From Linnemannia schmuckeri (taxonomy: Eukaryota; Mortierellomycota; Mortierellomycetes; Mortierellales; Mortierellaceae), in contig JANATG010000006.1 in assembly GCA_029449235.1 (NCBI GenBank), forward strand, positions 2,542,001 to 2,606,000: a stretch of 64,000 nt of DNA, given 5' to 3'. How positions within the stretch are numbered: position 1 is the stretch's first letter; each line of letters begins with the position of its first letter. This document shows, piece after piece, positions 46,941 through 59,586 of the stretch. The notes under the pieces were generated by a model. It had not been told where the DNA came from and did not search any database. It worked only from the letters and a program-made list of their open reading frames with translations. A program made the translations under genes and the position numbers.

Positions 46941-47347
46941 ACAAATTTATAGAACAATGGGCTTAATCTCAGCAGATCGTAGCAACAAGGCTACTCTACT
47001 GCTTACAATACCCCGTTCAATTAAAGTCGTCTGCATTGGATTTATCTCTTCCAATATTTGAAATTAACATTAGCAGGAACCTCACAAAGCCTTTCCGCTC
47101 TGCAAGATAACCCCACGTAGTATGATTCAAGATCCGAAGATCTATTCGTATTCAACTAAAAATCGGAAAAGGCGGTAATCGTCGCGTTCTAGCACGGGTT
47201 CTGACTTAGAGGCGTTCAGCCATAACCCAACGGATGATAGCTTCAAGCCATTGCCTGCTCAGGCAGGCTCAAATACCAATTATCCGAATGAACGGTTCCT
47301 CTCGTACTAAGTTCAATTACTATTGCAACAACATTTCATCAGTAGGA

Positions 47348-47394
<47 letters not shown>

Positions 47395-47513
47395 ATTAGT
47401 GGGTGAACAATCCAACGCTTACTGAATGCTGCTTCAGTATGATAGGAAGAGCCGACATTGAAAGATCAAAAAGCAACGTCGCTATAAACGCTTGGCTACC
47501 GCAAGCCAGTTAA
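46941..47513 (-). pseudogene. LSU rRNA fragment 2: 3'-terminal part of the large-subunit rRNA (about 570 nt)
   Basis: On minus this begins at ATAACTGGCTTGCGG, runs through the universally conserved GACGTTGCTTTTTGATC, the GGGTTTAGACCGTCGTGAGA segment and the sarcin-ricin loop AGTACGAGAGGAACCG (complement at about 47297-47312), and ends near the rRNA 3' terminus (CTGCTGAGATTAAGCC). Substitutions at normally invariant sites, many of them transitions, and the missing rest of the LSU show it is not a working rRNA gene. No SSU, 5.8S or ITS is present in the window. Confidence 0.85.
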
Positions 47514-47880
47514 TGATAATTCTTGATCTCTTTCTTCTCTCATTCCTTGATAATTTTCTTTTTTCATCCCTTAATCTTTTGCGTCATTTGGGTATTGTCT
47601 CTTGATTTTGGTGTTGTCCCTTAATTTTGGTGTTATCCTTTGATGCTACTCTTTAATGTTGTCGATTGGTGTTGTTAATTGGTGTTGTTAATTGGTATTG
47701 TTAATTGGTGTTGTCCCTTGATCTGTTGTCCCTTGAACTTCACTTGATTTTCCTAACCCATCTCTTAGTTTTCCTCACTCATTGATTTTTTTCATTCCTT
47801 GAACTCTTTTTGTGTCCCTGCCCTTGATCTTTTCGAGTACTATCTTGTCTATTTTTTTTTTTTTTTTTTTTTTTTAATTT
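47514..47880. repeat. Degenerate T-rich simple-repeat block 2
   Basis: Repeats of GGTGTTGTTAATT (47660-47705) and CCCTTGATxTTGTC variants, ending in a 25-base poly(T) near 47851-47875. It lies directly between LSU fragments 2 and 3. Confidence 0.6.
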
Positions 47881-47996
47881 CAGGGCCGTTCCATCCCTTA
47901 GCTTTTTTATGGTGCACATATCGCTGAGGTAGAATATATATCCTTTGACCGATCCAAGAATTAGTGCGATTAAACAAAGTATCAACAATACGATCT

Positions 47997-48089
47997 TGAA
48001 TTCCTAGTGAAGCAAGGGTTGAAAGAGCCAACATTGACGAATCAAAAAGCAACGTCGCTGTGAGCATTTGCTACCACAAGCTAGTTATT
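47997..48089 (-). pseudogene. LSU rRNA fragment 3 (about 93 nt)
   Basis: A third, more diverged copy of the same LSU segment, again on minus and again beginning at ATAACTAGCTTGTGG. The complement shows atcaaaaagcaacgtcgctg. The adjoining sequence to about 47900 may be a still more diverged continuation. Confidence 0.6.
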
Positions 48090-48800
48090 ATACGCTATCT
48101 TAGACTGCTGAAGGACCGCAGATTCAACCCCCCCCCCCCCTCCAGAAAAAAAAAAAATTAAGAAAAAAAAGTACGAAAAAAGACGAGCATAATCACACCC
48201 ACACACTCACACATAAATACACTCGCACAAACACACACATATATATACATCCCCGCACATTATCACACATAAATAACAAGTAATGCTTTCTCTTGGGAAA
48301 GGAGCGAGATAAGATGGAGGGCACGGGGGCTAGGTGGAGGGAGAAAAATTAAAATGATGGTAGGAAAAAATAAATAAGAATATAAACATGCTAAGGATGA
48401 TGATGAAATGGATAAAAAAACCCCCCTTCCCCTCCAATACAATGCAGTTCAAGTGTTTTCTGATTGTTTACTTCTGTAAGAATGCGAGAGGAATGGCTGC
48501 AAAGGGTGGGTGTAGTTTTTCTTCTCTCTATCGTCTAGCGCGATGGACAAGGGAGTGAAATGGGGCAGGTACGGGAGGGGCTTGGTTATTTGAGAGGAGG
48601 AGAGGCAAACAATAGTAACGAGACCTGAGTGAGAAAAAAATGAGGTGTAGGAAAGGGAGGAGGGGATAGAGAGAAAAACAAATGTGAGAGAGGGAGATAC
48701 AGAGCGGAAGGAGAGGGGAGGAGATGACAGGGTTTGGGCAAAGTAACTAGAGGTAGAGAGCCATAATAAAAAAAATTACGAGCTATGTAAACAACTACGC
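48090..48800. other. Simple-sequence DNA and PAN2 3' flank
   Basis: C11 and A12 runs near 48130-48160, CA-rich sequence to about 48240, then purine-rich DNA up to the PAN2 stop. No gene recognised. Confidence 0.45.
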
Positions 48801-51800
48801 TCACGATGGGGGGAACGGGCGTTGCTGTTGATACATGTGAGGTGGAGGCTGTTGCTGCGGTAGTTGGCCACCCATATGATACGCGTATCCTTGCTGCTGC
48901 TGCTGCTGCTGCTGTGACCACTGTTGCTGTTGTTGTTGCTGCTGCATGAATATCTGTTGTTGTTGATGGTGATGCATCTGCTGCTGTTGCATCTGCTGTT
49001 GGTGAACAGACATACCCAGTGGCGACTGTAATGAAATAGGAGTTGTCATCGAAATGCCACCAGTTGCGTTCGTACCCATGCCAACAATCCCACCAGCCGA
49101 AGAAGGTCCCAGCGCAACAGGCACTGATGATCCGACCGAAGGAGTACCGGGAGTCGCAGGCGTGGTCGGCCGTGAAAGAGTCTGGAACGCAGCTCCACTC
49201 CCAAGTCCATTATTGGCCACTACTGGTGTCGACGTCCTGGGCCATGGTGGAGGGAACTGACCGGGGATAGGCTTCCAGTTATTCTTTCTTCCTTCGTTAT
49301 AAATATCTTCAAGGACTTCTTGGAAGAGTCCGTTCTCCTTGAGCTCGAGGTACTTTTTATACAATGCCAAAGCTGTGCGGGCATCCTCAATCGAGTTGTG
49401 GGTCTCGGACTGAATATCCTGGTGCAGCAGATACCATACCAAGAACCGCAGCGAGATTTTTCTAAAAGTCGACAGAAGAAATAGGCGAATATGGGTCAGA
49501 ATATGTGCGTCGAGAGTACCAAGTCATAGCGGTAATCTTTGCGTCACAATCTACGGTGCCTCACCTTTGCCTGTTCTTGATGTGGAAAATGTCGACCGTG
49601 TCCTTGACTTGCTCAGGTGGAACCAAGATGTCTATCAAAACATGCATCACATTTCTGTTAGTGTGGATTCACAACTACACGTCCCTACTCTTCTCACAAA
49701 AACATTGTCATTGAATTATCACACTTACTGATGATACGGAAATCCTGGCGCAGACCGTGTCCAACAAAGATACATCCCATGTCGACGAGCACTCGTAGAC
49801 GCTTGTACGCCACCTTCAATGGCACCAACGTATGCTTGGACAGTCCCGGATCCAGATCGCCCGGTTGAATGCCAGAGTACTCAGTCAGATAATCCACGAC
49901 GGGCTCAGAGGTTGCAATGTAATCGTCAATAAAAGGAACATATTCCAACGGTCCTTCGTCACCTCGAAGCACAGACACTCTTGCAAGACTCATCCTTGGA
50001 GGACGGAGCAGTGACTTTGTACCATCACTCCGAATCTCCGTCTCCTCCTAGAAAAAGAAAAAACGTAATATAGATCGCATTTTTGCTTAGAAGACATGTG
50101 AGGAAAGACGAGATGAATCCTTGTAGAAGAATGTGGCAGCAGAAGACTTACTCGACTGAGAGCTACGAACTCTGTGTCAATCGCGATCAACATCTTTTCG
50201 TCTGGAATGATCTCTTCGGGCCTCAGCCGCTGGTAGAAGATATAATTGGGGTCTCGGTATCTAATTAATAAGTGCAAGTTAAAAGAGTTAGTACATAGCC
50301 ATAAAGTCATGCGCGACAAGTAAACACGTAAAATGATTCAAATCATACTTTGAGATGGATAGATCCATGTGAAGAATGCTGGTGTCTGGGCCTTCGGGAG
50401 TCTCTGCAATCATAGGTGGGGGACCATTATTGATCTTGGTATAGTATAGGATCGAAGGTATCTAATACATTCAAAAGGTAGGCACTCGCCATAAGTTTCA
50501 AATTTAAAACAGGCCAATTTCAGCGGTCTATCAACGGTGTCCAGAGCGTGCATTATCTTACCTTCCAAGAGTTGGGAAACTGCGAGATCTCGCCTTCTTG
50601 TACGTTCTTAACCAAAAAGTCGTTAAAAATGTACCAAGGCGACTGCTCAGAAACCTCAGAATCGTTGTCAGATATGACTATTAGAAAAGAGGGCAGAGAA
50701 AGAAGTTAGTTCAGTAATATCGATCCTCATGGAAGTATTGCCGACAGACGAATTGGCAAGCAGTGGTCAATCATTAGCATTAGCGAGGGGTTACCTTTGA
50801 TGTGTGAGACGAGATGGGCGACATCGCCGACAGTCTGAACCTGACTGACAACAGCCTATATGGTGAAAGAGGAGGAATAAAGAGAATCAGGGTATATCCC
50901 ACTTGCATATGTCGCGTTGCATGATTCTTTGGTAGAGATTGCAAACATGCTTACTGTAAGCTCATATTCTGCATTCAAGGAGAAACCACCAGCTTCGGGT
51001 GCTCCACTTTCAAACACTTGCACATTCTTGTTATCCACACCCAAAGAAAATCTAGTGAAAAATTAGCACGAGTCAACGTCAGTAAAGTCGACGACGCATT
51101 AAATACTTCTATTCCAAATATCCTGCTGATGAGCCACTTCTCATACCTGAGAGGCAGCCAGTCGGCGCCCTTGCCGTGGTCATCCAAAAACATGCCCGAG
51201 GAAACAGTTGGCTGCTCCTTCGAGTTGATGGCCGTATTGATGCTGAGGACCAGAGGAAGATCCTGAAGAGTCTTGCGACTGGTCGTGGGTTGGTACTGCT
51301 GACACTGTGTGCACCAAACCCGGTTGTGCGATTCTCTCCAGATAGATGCCTTCAAGACATCTCCAAACGACATGGGATGCTGCTGCTCCTTGGCTTTGTG
51401 GTGGTGATGGTTCTTGGATGACTGGTGCGCGTTTGCCGGTGCAGGCTAGTAGTAGTGGTAGCAAGACAAGAAGGCGAAGAGCAAAAAATTTTGATCTGTG
51501 AATCAATTCCCTGCGGCAGAGCGCGTCACTCGGGGCAAATCCTGCAACTGATCAATTAATTTGAAACTTACGGGCTTGGGCCACATCAGATCAAGAACAA
51601 AGGGGTACGTGATCCGCTCCTCCTCGAGTCCACAGTGTCCACAAATGTTAGTACTTGCAGTCTTCATTCCGAAAACGCGTTGAATAGGTGAGGTCGCCAA
51701 TCCCGAGGGGGGGTTGAGTCCTGCTGCTGCCGAGGCTCTGTCCAAACTACATTCTTGATGAAGTTGCTCCAGCACAAAGCGGTTGAAGTTCTGGATCAAG

Positions 51801-54312
51801 GAAGAGTACATCGTCTTGCTGTCGGGCTCGTCTGGTTCAAACAGGCCCAGTGCAGATGCTATTTGACATTAAAAAGTAAACCACCTCAAAAGGGGTCAAT
51901 ATCCAGCTCACTTTCAAATTCCAGAACATAACGCATTAAATCGAGCGAGTAGTTCTTACCTTGTGGGATGGTACTAAAGGCACGCAAAAAGTTACGGGCC
52001 TGACAGTTCTGTCCATTGGCATCCTCCAGCATCCGGAACAAAAAACCGAGTTCGCACGTCAGACAGTTCTCGCGGGGACATGCTTGACCTATATGAGCCT
52101 TGGCCAAGGTCCTGAGTAGGGGTGTGAAGAACAGGACTTGCAACAAAGCGTTGCAGTACGAGTTGGCGATATGTGTCTCCAAACCTCCAAACTGTGTTTT
52201 GTTGTAGAACCTGTTCAAAAGTCAAAAGATACAGTCAGTTTCTTCAGATTACAACAACTATCAAATGCTCCGTTGGTCGACCTTCATCCAAGGACACACT
52301 TACCCAAAGTCGAAATCCTCGACACCAAATTTGCTGTACTTGATCTCGACGCGCTTGTAGTACTTTGGCACGATTCCGGTTGCAAGATCTACATCAGTAT
52401 CATCCTGATCCTGAGCCACCGCCATCGATCCTTTCCTCTTGCCAAAGTACAACTCCTTCTGCTGCTCGCTCCTGAACTTTGGCGTGTCCCGCAAATTGAC
52501 CTTTGGCAGTGATGGGGCCTGGTTACGCAGTCGGAGACCAGGGTTGGGCGCGTATCCAACAAAGTCAATCATTTTCATGTTGTCCAAGATGGCCGAGGGG
52601 ATTGGTTGTGGCTTTCGTCCGACAGGAAAGATGGTCTTTGCAGGCCATGCTGACAGCAATTGTTCCGTGTAATAGGGCATCCCGATCGAAGACAGAGGGT
52701 CATTATCGCCGACAGTGACGGTGGGTGGCACTGGCATGGTTGGAGCGTCGATCGGGTTGGAAAAGTGGTTCATCTGTGGTTCCTGTTTGTCGCCCCACAT
52801 GTGTACTACGTTTGTCGCATCACCAAGGGCCACCATCTCGCCGCTGTACGAGATATCGAAGCAATTGACATAACTCGACGTGTTAATCTACGACAAAGAA
52901 TAAAAATAATAGCCGTTAGCGCCAGTGTTACTACAATTTCAGACCTTCCTTTGTCTACATACATTATGCTCTTGTCGTTGATGGTGTACCTGGTAGAACT
53001 GGATTCCGCTGGTAAGGTTTCCTACATCGCACATCTGAAATTGTCCAGTCTGTGATGCAATACAGACAGTTGTCGAGAGCTTGGGGTGCATTTTGAGGAA
53101 GGAAGGTCCATTGGGGAACGGGATCGGCGCGAGCGATCGCATTGTGCGCATGTCGTAGACCTTGACCAGAGGATCGATGATCAAGGTACCCTGTCGCTCT
53201 GAGAACCCGCAAGTGACAATCAAGTTTCCTGAAACGTCTAGATCAGAGATGGTTCCTGTATGGGCTTGAATCCTGTGCTCCACTGCCATGGATCGCGGGT
53301 CATGAAGGATCAAGTCTCCTCTGGTCGATCCACACACCAACAATCGCGACTTTTTCATCACGACAATCTCAGAATCCGTTTCGACCTATGTGTTTTTTGC
53401 AATGAATGTTTTGTGAGGGTTATCCTCAGTTTGTGTGAATAGCCACGAGGTGGGTAATATGCCAAACAACGTTCCATGTAGAAGAAAGTCCCGAGTTAAG
53501 AAAGGAATGAAAAATATACCTTCTTGGTAACGATGCCTCGAATCATGTTGATGGATAGAATCTTGTCCTGCTGTCCTGCTACAACAATCTCGGCATTGCC
53601 CATGAGCGCCATCGAGTGAAGGTCCTGTGCACTGTCATCACTACAAGTCGATCGGTGTTCCACATATCCATGCAAAAAAGTATATATATAAAAAAGGGAC
53701 AGAGTTGGGTACATAGTTTTAGCTATTTTGGCATATTCATCACCATCGTAGAATTTTAAACAGATCAGACATATATTCCACAGCACAAATAATTATAAGA
53801 AAAACTACTTGCATGAGATTCCAGCTAGCGAGACCACGACGGTTGGAGAGATGGATACTATCCTTGCCGATCGAGACAATCCCACGATCGAGGACCATCA
53901 TCTGGCGAACAGGACCCTTGTGAGCCTTGAAACTCGAGTACCGTTGCAATCCTGCGCCATAGTACGACGATATGTAGCCCTATGTAATTTTTCGTTCCCA
54001 AAATAGTGTGTATTTGAAGAAAATGTAAATAAGTGTGAGTTACGAGAAAAAATTGTTTTTCCTTCAACACAAACACAATGAAATCGTTGTGTCCTTTCAA
54101 CCCAAACGTTGTTGCCATGCGACCCAGCTAGAACGACTTATTTTCTCTGGTATTCTCGTTGCTACTACTATCAACGATTACGAGTTTGCATTTACGTTTT
54201 CATTAGCGGCCCAGACGAGTTCGTGATGGGGATCAAACTTGACGCTGGTCACTGGTGTGGCCGGATCTGCACCGGCGATGACATTAAGAGGCCTGAATGG
54301 AGTTTCGGCCAT
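48801..54312 (-). CDS. PAN2: PAN2, catalytic subunit of the PAN2-PAN3 poly(A) deadenylase
   Basis: Many-exon gene on minus from the ATG at 54312 ([20 protein letters not shown]) to TGA at 48801. It trims mRNA poly(A) tails in the cytoplasm. Order: N-terminal WD40-like region ([30 protein letters not shown] repeats), a linker for PAN3, and a pseudo-ubiquitin-hydrolase domain ([20 protein letters not shown], where an active enzyme would have catalytic Cys; loss is normal in PAN2). A DEDD exonuclease follows: [22 protein letters not shown] and [15 protein letters not shown] supply acidic residues. The last exon (49461-48801) adds a Gln/Met/Pro-rich tail of about 140 residues. Exons near the 3' end checked in phase: 50047-49729, 49631-49565, 49461-48801. 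Internal exon borders further 5' were not all resolved. Confidence 0.9.
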
Positions 54313-54808
54313 AATACTTTTGTTTTTTTTTGTGTTTTTGTGTTGTTTTTTTTTTTTTTTTTATGTGTTAGGGGTTGGTGAAGGATGGTGAAGAGCAAAT
54401 TGACATTTGGCGACAGCTAAGGAGAGCTAAGGAAAGGTAAAGGGTGAGGCGGGTGTGTCGAATTGCCAAAGGTAAGGAGGGAGGAACGCGTGCGTGGGTG
54501 GTCGATGTAGTGAGAGAGGGAGGAGGGTGAGAGAAGGAGTGAAAAAGAAAAAGAAAAAGAAGAGCAAAAGGAGGGTGTGCTCGTCAAATGCAAAGTGAGT
54601 GACAGAGAGATTGAGTGGGCACAGACTTGTTCCTTTGAACAATTGAGTGCGTTCCAATTGGACAGGTACGTCTTGATCACACACAAGTCTGACACTTGTT
54701 TGGAATTACGGGAGGCAATGTGAAAAAAAAATCTTGGACGAGTGCAACCCGTGCGATCACATCGTTCCTTTTCTGTCACGAAACAAGCTTCAATAGATTT
54801 TACTTTGC
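54313..54808. other. PAN2 promoter/leader region
   Basis: About 500 bases between the PAN2 start and the GatB stop, both on minus. Largely purine-rich on plus (C/T-rich leader on minus), with a poly(T) run at about 54345-54361. No gene seen. Confidence 0.45.
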
Positions 54809-57048
54809 TCACTTCTTCTTCTTCTGCCCCTGGTCACCACTACTCGACTGAGCAGCCGCACTTTCTACTGATTCCGACACCCCCGGCAACCCCATCTTGG
54901 TCCTCAAGATCTGGTTCACAACCACAGGGTTAGCACGCCCCTTACTCTGCTTCATAATCTGGCCCACAAAGAACCCCAACACCCCTAGATTCCCCTTCTG
55001 AACCGCCTTGACTTTATCCTGATACTGTGACATCATATCTTCACACAGCTTGTCCAATTCGTCATGGTTCTCCATCTGTCTCCATCCCTTTTCTTCTACG
55101 ATAGCTTCCGCGTCCCGCAAGTCGCCTTCGATCATAAGGTTGAGAATGGTCTTGCCTACTTTGGCGGATATCACCCCTTGATCAACACAATTGATTAAGG
55201 AGCCCAGTTGTGGGGCTTTGACAACCTCTGGTGAGAACTTGATCCCGCGCGTGTTTAACCTTCCTAGCAACTCATGAATCGTCCTAGTTGTTCATCATCA
55301 GATAGATAGTATTAGTTAGAACACGTTTATGGTCTCGTAAAGTGGCAGTCAATCCACAGTTCATTAATGACGACTCACCAGGTGATGACACTCTTGGCTG
55401 AGGGTCCTTTCGAGACCACACTCTCAAAGTACTCAACCATCCCATCCTCGCCCATCAGTGTCCGTGTCTCGACCATGCTTAAGCCATACTGGCCCATGAT
55501 ACGTTCCCTCTGTACATCCGGAAGTTCTGGCAGTTGCGCCTTCAGAGCACGGATGGTAGCCAAGTCCAACACAAGGCGTGGCAAATCGGGTTCTGGCATG
55601 TATCGGTAATCAGGTGCGGATTCTTTGCTTCGGATCCTGAATGTCGTTCCAGTGGAGACATCAAATCCCCTGGTTTCCTGAGTCACGGGTTCATTTGATT
55701 CGTATGCATCAACCTGGCGCGAAATCTCTGCGTCTATATTTTCAGGACATTTGCGAAACAAAAAAAAACCATGAGCAAAAAGGGGTGTGGATATATAAGG
55801 ATCTCAGTATTAATCACCATACATTTACCTCAGTATCGATGCTTGACGTGTTTACTTACCAATGGCGTCAACAACGGACTTTATACTGTTCAAGTTCTTC
55901 AACTCGCAGCGTTCTCCGTATGCTTTTCCAACCTCATGCACCGACACATTGACATCACACCGCATCGACCCCTAGAATACCATAACAACCCAGACAGTCA
56001 GATATGTGTGACGCACATGAGCAGCCATCAACCCGCATATCAATCAATGGCTCAGAAGATCAAGTCTATTTTACCTCATCCATGTTTCCATCGGAACTGT
56101 TGATAGCACGCAGGAGAGCCTGCAGCTTCTTGACCAGGATACCCGCCTCCTTAGAAGAACGTAAATCAGGCTTTGTCACAATCTCCATCAATCCTGTCCC
56201 GGCACGATTGAAATCCAACAGAGTAAGCCCCGGGTACACATCATGAAGCGATTTCCCTGTATCCTGCTCCAGTTGCAATTGCTCAATCCCGACAGTCAAG
56301 TGGTAATCCAGCCCATCCAACGGGGAAAGCTCAATCTTGCCATTTTGCGCCAACGGTTCTAAAAAATATAGCACAGAAAAAGGAACGCGGTAATGTGAGT
56401 AGACGATTTCTTTCTCTTCGCAGAATAGCGTTCTCCATGGCTAAGAGCTGTTACCGTAGTGCTGGGTAATTTGGTATCCTTGGGGCAGATCTGGGTAAAA
56501 GTAGTGCTTGCGATCGAAGGACGAGACTGGGTAGACATGCGCATCCAGAGCAAGGGAGGTTTTGACCGCCAGATCCACGCATTCCTGGCTCAGTTGCTAA
56601 AAAAACATTATTACAAACGACTGATTTCCATCAGATTTCAATCCAATGGTGATTGCAAAGAAGGGGCGGTGAATGATTAACGATGATGATAACTGAAACA
56701 AACTGATCAAAAGGATGTTACGGGTAAGGTGCCGGGATAGGCAGCATCGATGAGGGTGACATGGGTGTTGGTAGGTGCATTGAACGATGTCTGACCATCC
56801 GAGAACAACTTTGTTTTGGACTTTATCTGGGCATGGATTTCGAGACCAATGATGGGTTCCCAACGGCCCTTGATCAGGTTCCTTGTGGGTGGTGGTGCAG
56901 CGTGGGCGGGGCGTTGTTGCTGGGGATGGTGGCTGTGTGCTGTTGCTAGACCTCTATGTCCGCGATATTGTATCCTTGCTGGGTAGTAGCATGAGAGACG
57001 CTGTGCTCCTGTCGTCTGTTGTGCGCGTAATAGCCATGGACGCATCAT
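54809..57048 (-). CDS. Mitochondrial glutamyl-tRNA(Gln) amidotransferase subunit B (GatB)
   Basis: Multi-exon gene on minus, ATG at 57048 to TGA at 54809. GatB works with GatA and a third subunit to turn Glu-tRNA(Gln) into Gln-tRNA(Gln) in mitochondria. The basic, Ser/His/Gln-rich first 60 residues are a probable mitochondrial presequence. Then come [20 protein letters not shown] and [18 protein letters not shown], the GatB signature. Later parts: [20 protein letters not shown] and [28 protein letters not shown]; and a C-terminal YqeY-like tail domain ([14 protein letters not shown] to [11 protein letters not shown]) ending in Lys. The last two exons, high to low, begin near 55760 and at 55283. 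Divergent from the stress-protein gene (489 bases between ATGs). Confidence 0.92.
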
Positions 57049-57536
57049 TGTTTGAAGGTAATTGTCGCGTCAAGTGCGAATGAATGTTGTTGTCAAGAGA
57101 GGGTTGATCAGCTTTGCTGATTCCTTTTCGGGTTTCCTTTTTCCCTTTCGGCTTGGCTTCATTTCACAGTCACACGATGTCATTGAAAGCAGTTAAAGAG
57201 ACAGAGTAGAGCGTGGTCCTCTCTCCAAAAAGAATGCCCTCGCAACTGGTCAGTAGCACCCGCTTGAGGCTTTGATTGATTTTTTCTATTGCTTTTTTGT
57301 GTCTCGAATCAAAGACAGCGCGAAAAAATGGATAAGCCGGCCCTTCTTTTTTTGCTCTTCTTTTTTTTTTTTTTGCCTTTCCTTTCCTTTCTTCTTTTTA
57401 CTTCTTCACTTCCACCCCCACCACCACCTAACCCCTTCTCTTTAACAACTTTCTTAACTCTACTTTCTCACTACACGCATCACTCACACTCACTACCCTC
57501 ACAGCCTCCCATCACAAAATCGCGGTCAACACAACA

Positions 57537-59262
57537 ATGTCAGCGCCAAGTGACCTCGCCATTCAAACAAACCAGCCCGTCAACAACAACAATGACGATG
57601 AAGACGCCTCACAGGAGATGCCCCTCTCCCCAGCATCCGTCAAGAGCTACGAAAAGAACAAGTCAAAACACTCCAAAAGGTCAAAAGACAACCAGCCCTT
57701 CTCCGAGGAAGACGACTCTGACGATTTTGACGAGGCCTCCTATGAGAGCGACAAAAAGTCCGACGAGGAGGACGACGACGACGATGACGATAACAACGGA
57801 GCATTCAATGTCTCACACCTCAATGCAAGGCTAGAGGCTATGGACGGCACCACCAAACTCAAGACCCATGCTGAGAAAAAGAAGGAGGAAGAAGAGGAGG
57901 ACGACGATGAGGATGATTCTTCGAACGATGACGATAACGACTCGGCGACCAACGTCCAACAGCTGGGTGAATCTGTTGCGGATCTGCGGCTGGGCACAGA
58001 CGTTGATAGTGAAACAGGCATCTCTGGAGGCACAGGAGAAGGAGCAGGAGCTGTCGCACCAGGAGCACCAGGATCTAACAGGTTGTCCATCCCTAGTATT
58101 GCTATGGATGGAGAATTCTACCAAGATCCTACAAGTCCAGGAGGTACTGTCTTGCATGGGCAAGAGGAGCGTCTGCAGGAACCTGTCAAGCCGCATATTG
58201 CGCTCCCTTGTTTGGTCGAAACAGCCAAGAACCCTGCCCGGACCCGCATTACTTTGAAGTACTCTGGAAGCGACGTCTCTCACCCGCACAATCATCCCGA
58301 AGGCATGGAAAACAAGACATCGACACGTGGACACAAGAACTACATGGTCGCAACCGATCTGTCAGGAGAAAGTTGGCACGCCACCGAGTGGGCGATCACT
58401 ACGCTGCTTCGGAACGGAGATGAGATGAACGTCGTTACCATCGTTGAGGATGACACAAAAGGTAAATACGATCTGCATTTGTTTTACGTCTTGTTTGTAT
58501 GGACTTTTGTGTAGCTGACATTCTATTTTTGATTATTTGGAGAAAAAGACGGAGAAAATAATGAAAGCATGACCCATCTCACTTACTCATTTTCTCTTGT
58601 TTTTCTTGTCGATGTCTATAGATAGCAAAGCGGTCAAGAAGGGGGTGCAAACAGAGATGCGAGAGGACGCGGAAAAGTTGACAAAGAACATTCATGAGCA
58701 ACTGGAACACACCTGTCTGAAGGACATTACTGTCGTCATCCACATTATTGCCGCCACAAAGTCCATGGGAGCCAAAGAGCTCTTGATCGAGATGGTATGC
58801 TTGAGACATTTTTTTTTGTGAAAAATCGAAAAGTGGGAGTCGACTGCTATTTGTTTATGTACTCACCTTGTTTACTCGTTGTGGGCACAACCAACATTAG
58901 ATTGATGACTTGGAAGACTTGTCGACGGTTATTGTTGGATCCCGCGGTCGCGGTGCCATCAAAGGGTTTGTAGCATTTTTTGAACTCTGTGCCAGTACAA
59001 ATGGCGTTGTGATATGCAGCAGTTAACAAAGGCGACTGTACTAACTCTTATTACTTTTCATTATATCCCCCTCCTTAGATTGCTGCTGGGATCGATCAGT
59101 AACTTTTTGGTGCACAACTCATCGGTGCCAGTGATGGTCGTGCGTGCACCCAAGAAGACCAAGGGCAAGAAGAAGGCGAGAAAGGGACGCCCTCAGGATC
59201 AGACACGAGCCGTAAGGGAAGCGAACCTCAAATACGAGCAAGCCTTTGCTGATGACTCCTAG
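57537..59262 (+). CDS. Universal stress protein (USP) domain protein with acidic N-terminus
   Basis: Four exons (57537-58461, 58622-58794, 58901-58965, 59079-59262), 448 residues. The first 170 residues are strongly acidic and disordered (runs of Asp/Glu, Lys/Ser). The C-terminal part is a UspA fold: YMVATDLSGESWHATEWAIT, MNVVTIVEDD, a helix, DITVVIHIIA, and the ATP-site pattern VGSRGRGAIKG...LGSISNFLVHNSSVPVMVV (G-2x-G then G-S/T). It ends in a Lys/Arg tail. Such Usp proteins in fungi are linked to stress signalling, but no specific role can be given. The third intron uses a weak donor GTTTGT. The start follows a C/T-rich leader. Confidence 0.88.
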
Positions 59263-59586
59263 ACTATTGCCCCTGTCTCCTTCAAAAAGTTATGCCATAT
59301 AATAAACGGACACGATTGCCAACATCTCCGTCACCGCAACCCTTTTCGTTGACCTGCTCACTCAACCCAGAACCCCCAGGATAGTGGAGCCACTCACCGT
59401 CAGTGGGGAGGAAAAGAGACGCCACCAACCTCCACTCTAGCCCTTTTTTTCCTCTTGTCTGGGTCACGTGGTGCTCAGATCAGATCCTCAGATTGGACAA
59501 TTGAACAACACCAGAGTCTGCTGCCCCCTTCTTTCTGCTCTTCCTTCTCTTCCTTCTTTTTCACTTTTTACAAACATGCCCCAGCA

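Noticed and set aside
47849..48067. Minus-strand frame of 72 residues
   Set aside because: It is the translation of LSU rRNA fragment 3 and adjoining sequence; the similarity is to rRNA, not to a protein.
57740..58334. Ser- and Leu-rich minus-strand frames opposite the USP gene
   Set aside because: Antisense of the GAN/GAY-rich acidic codons of a well-supported gene.
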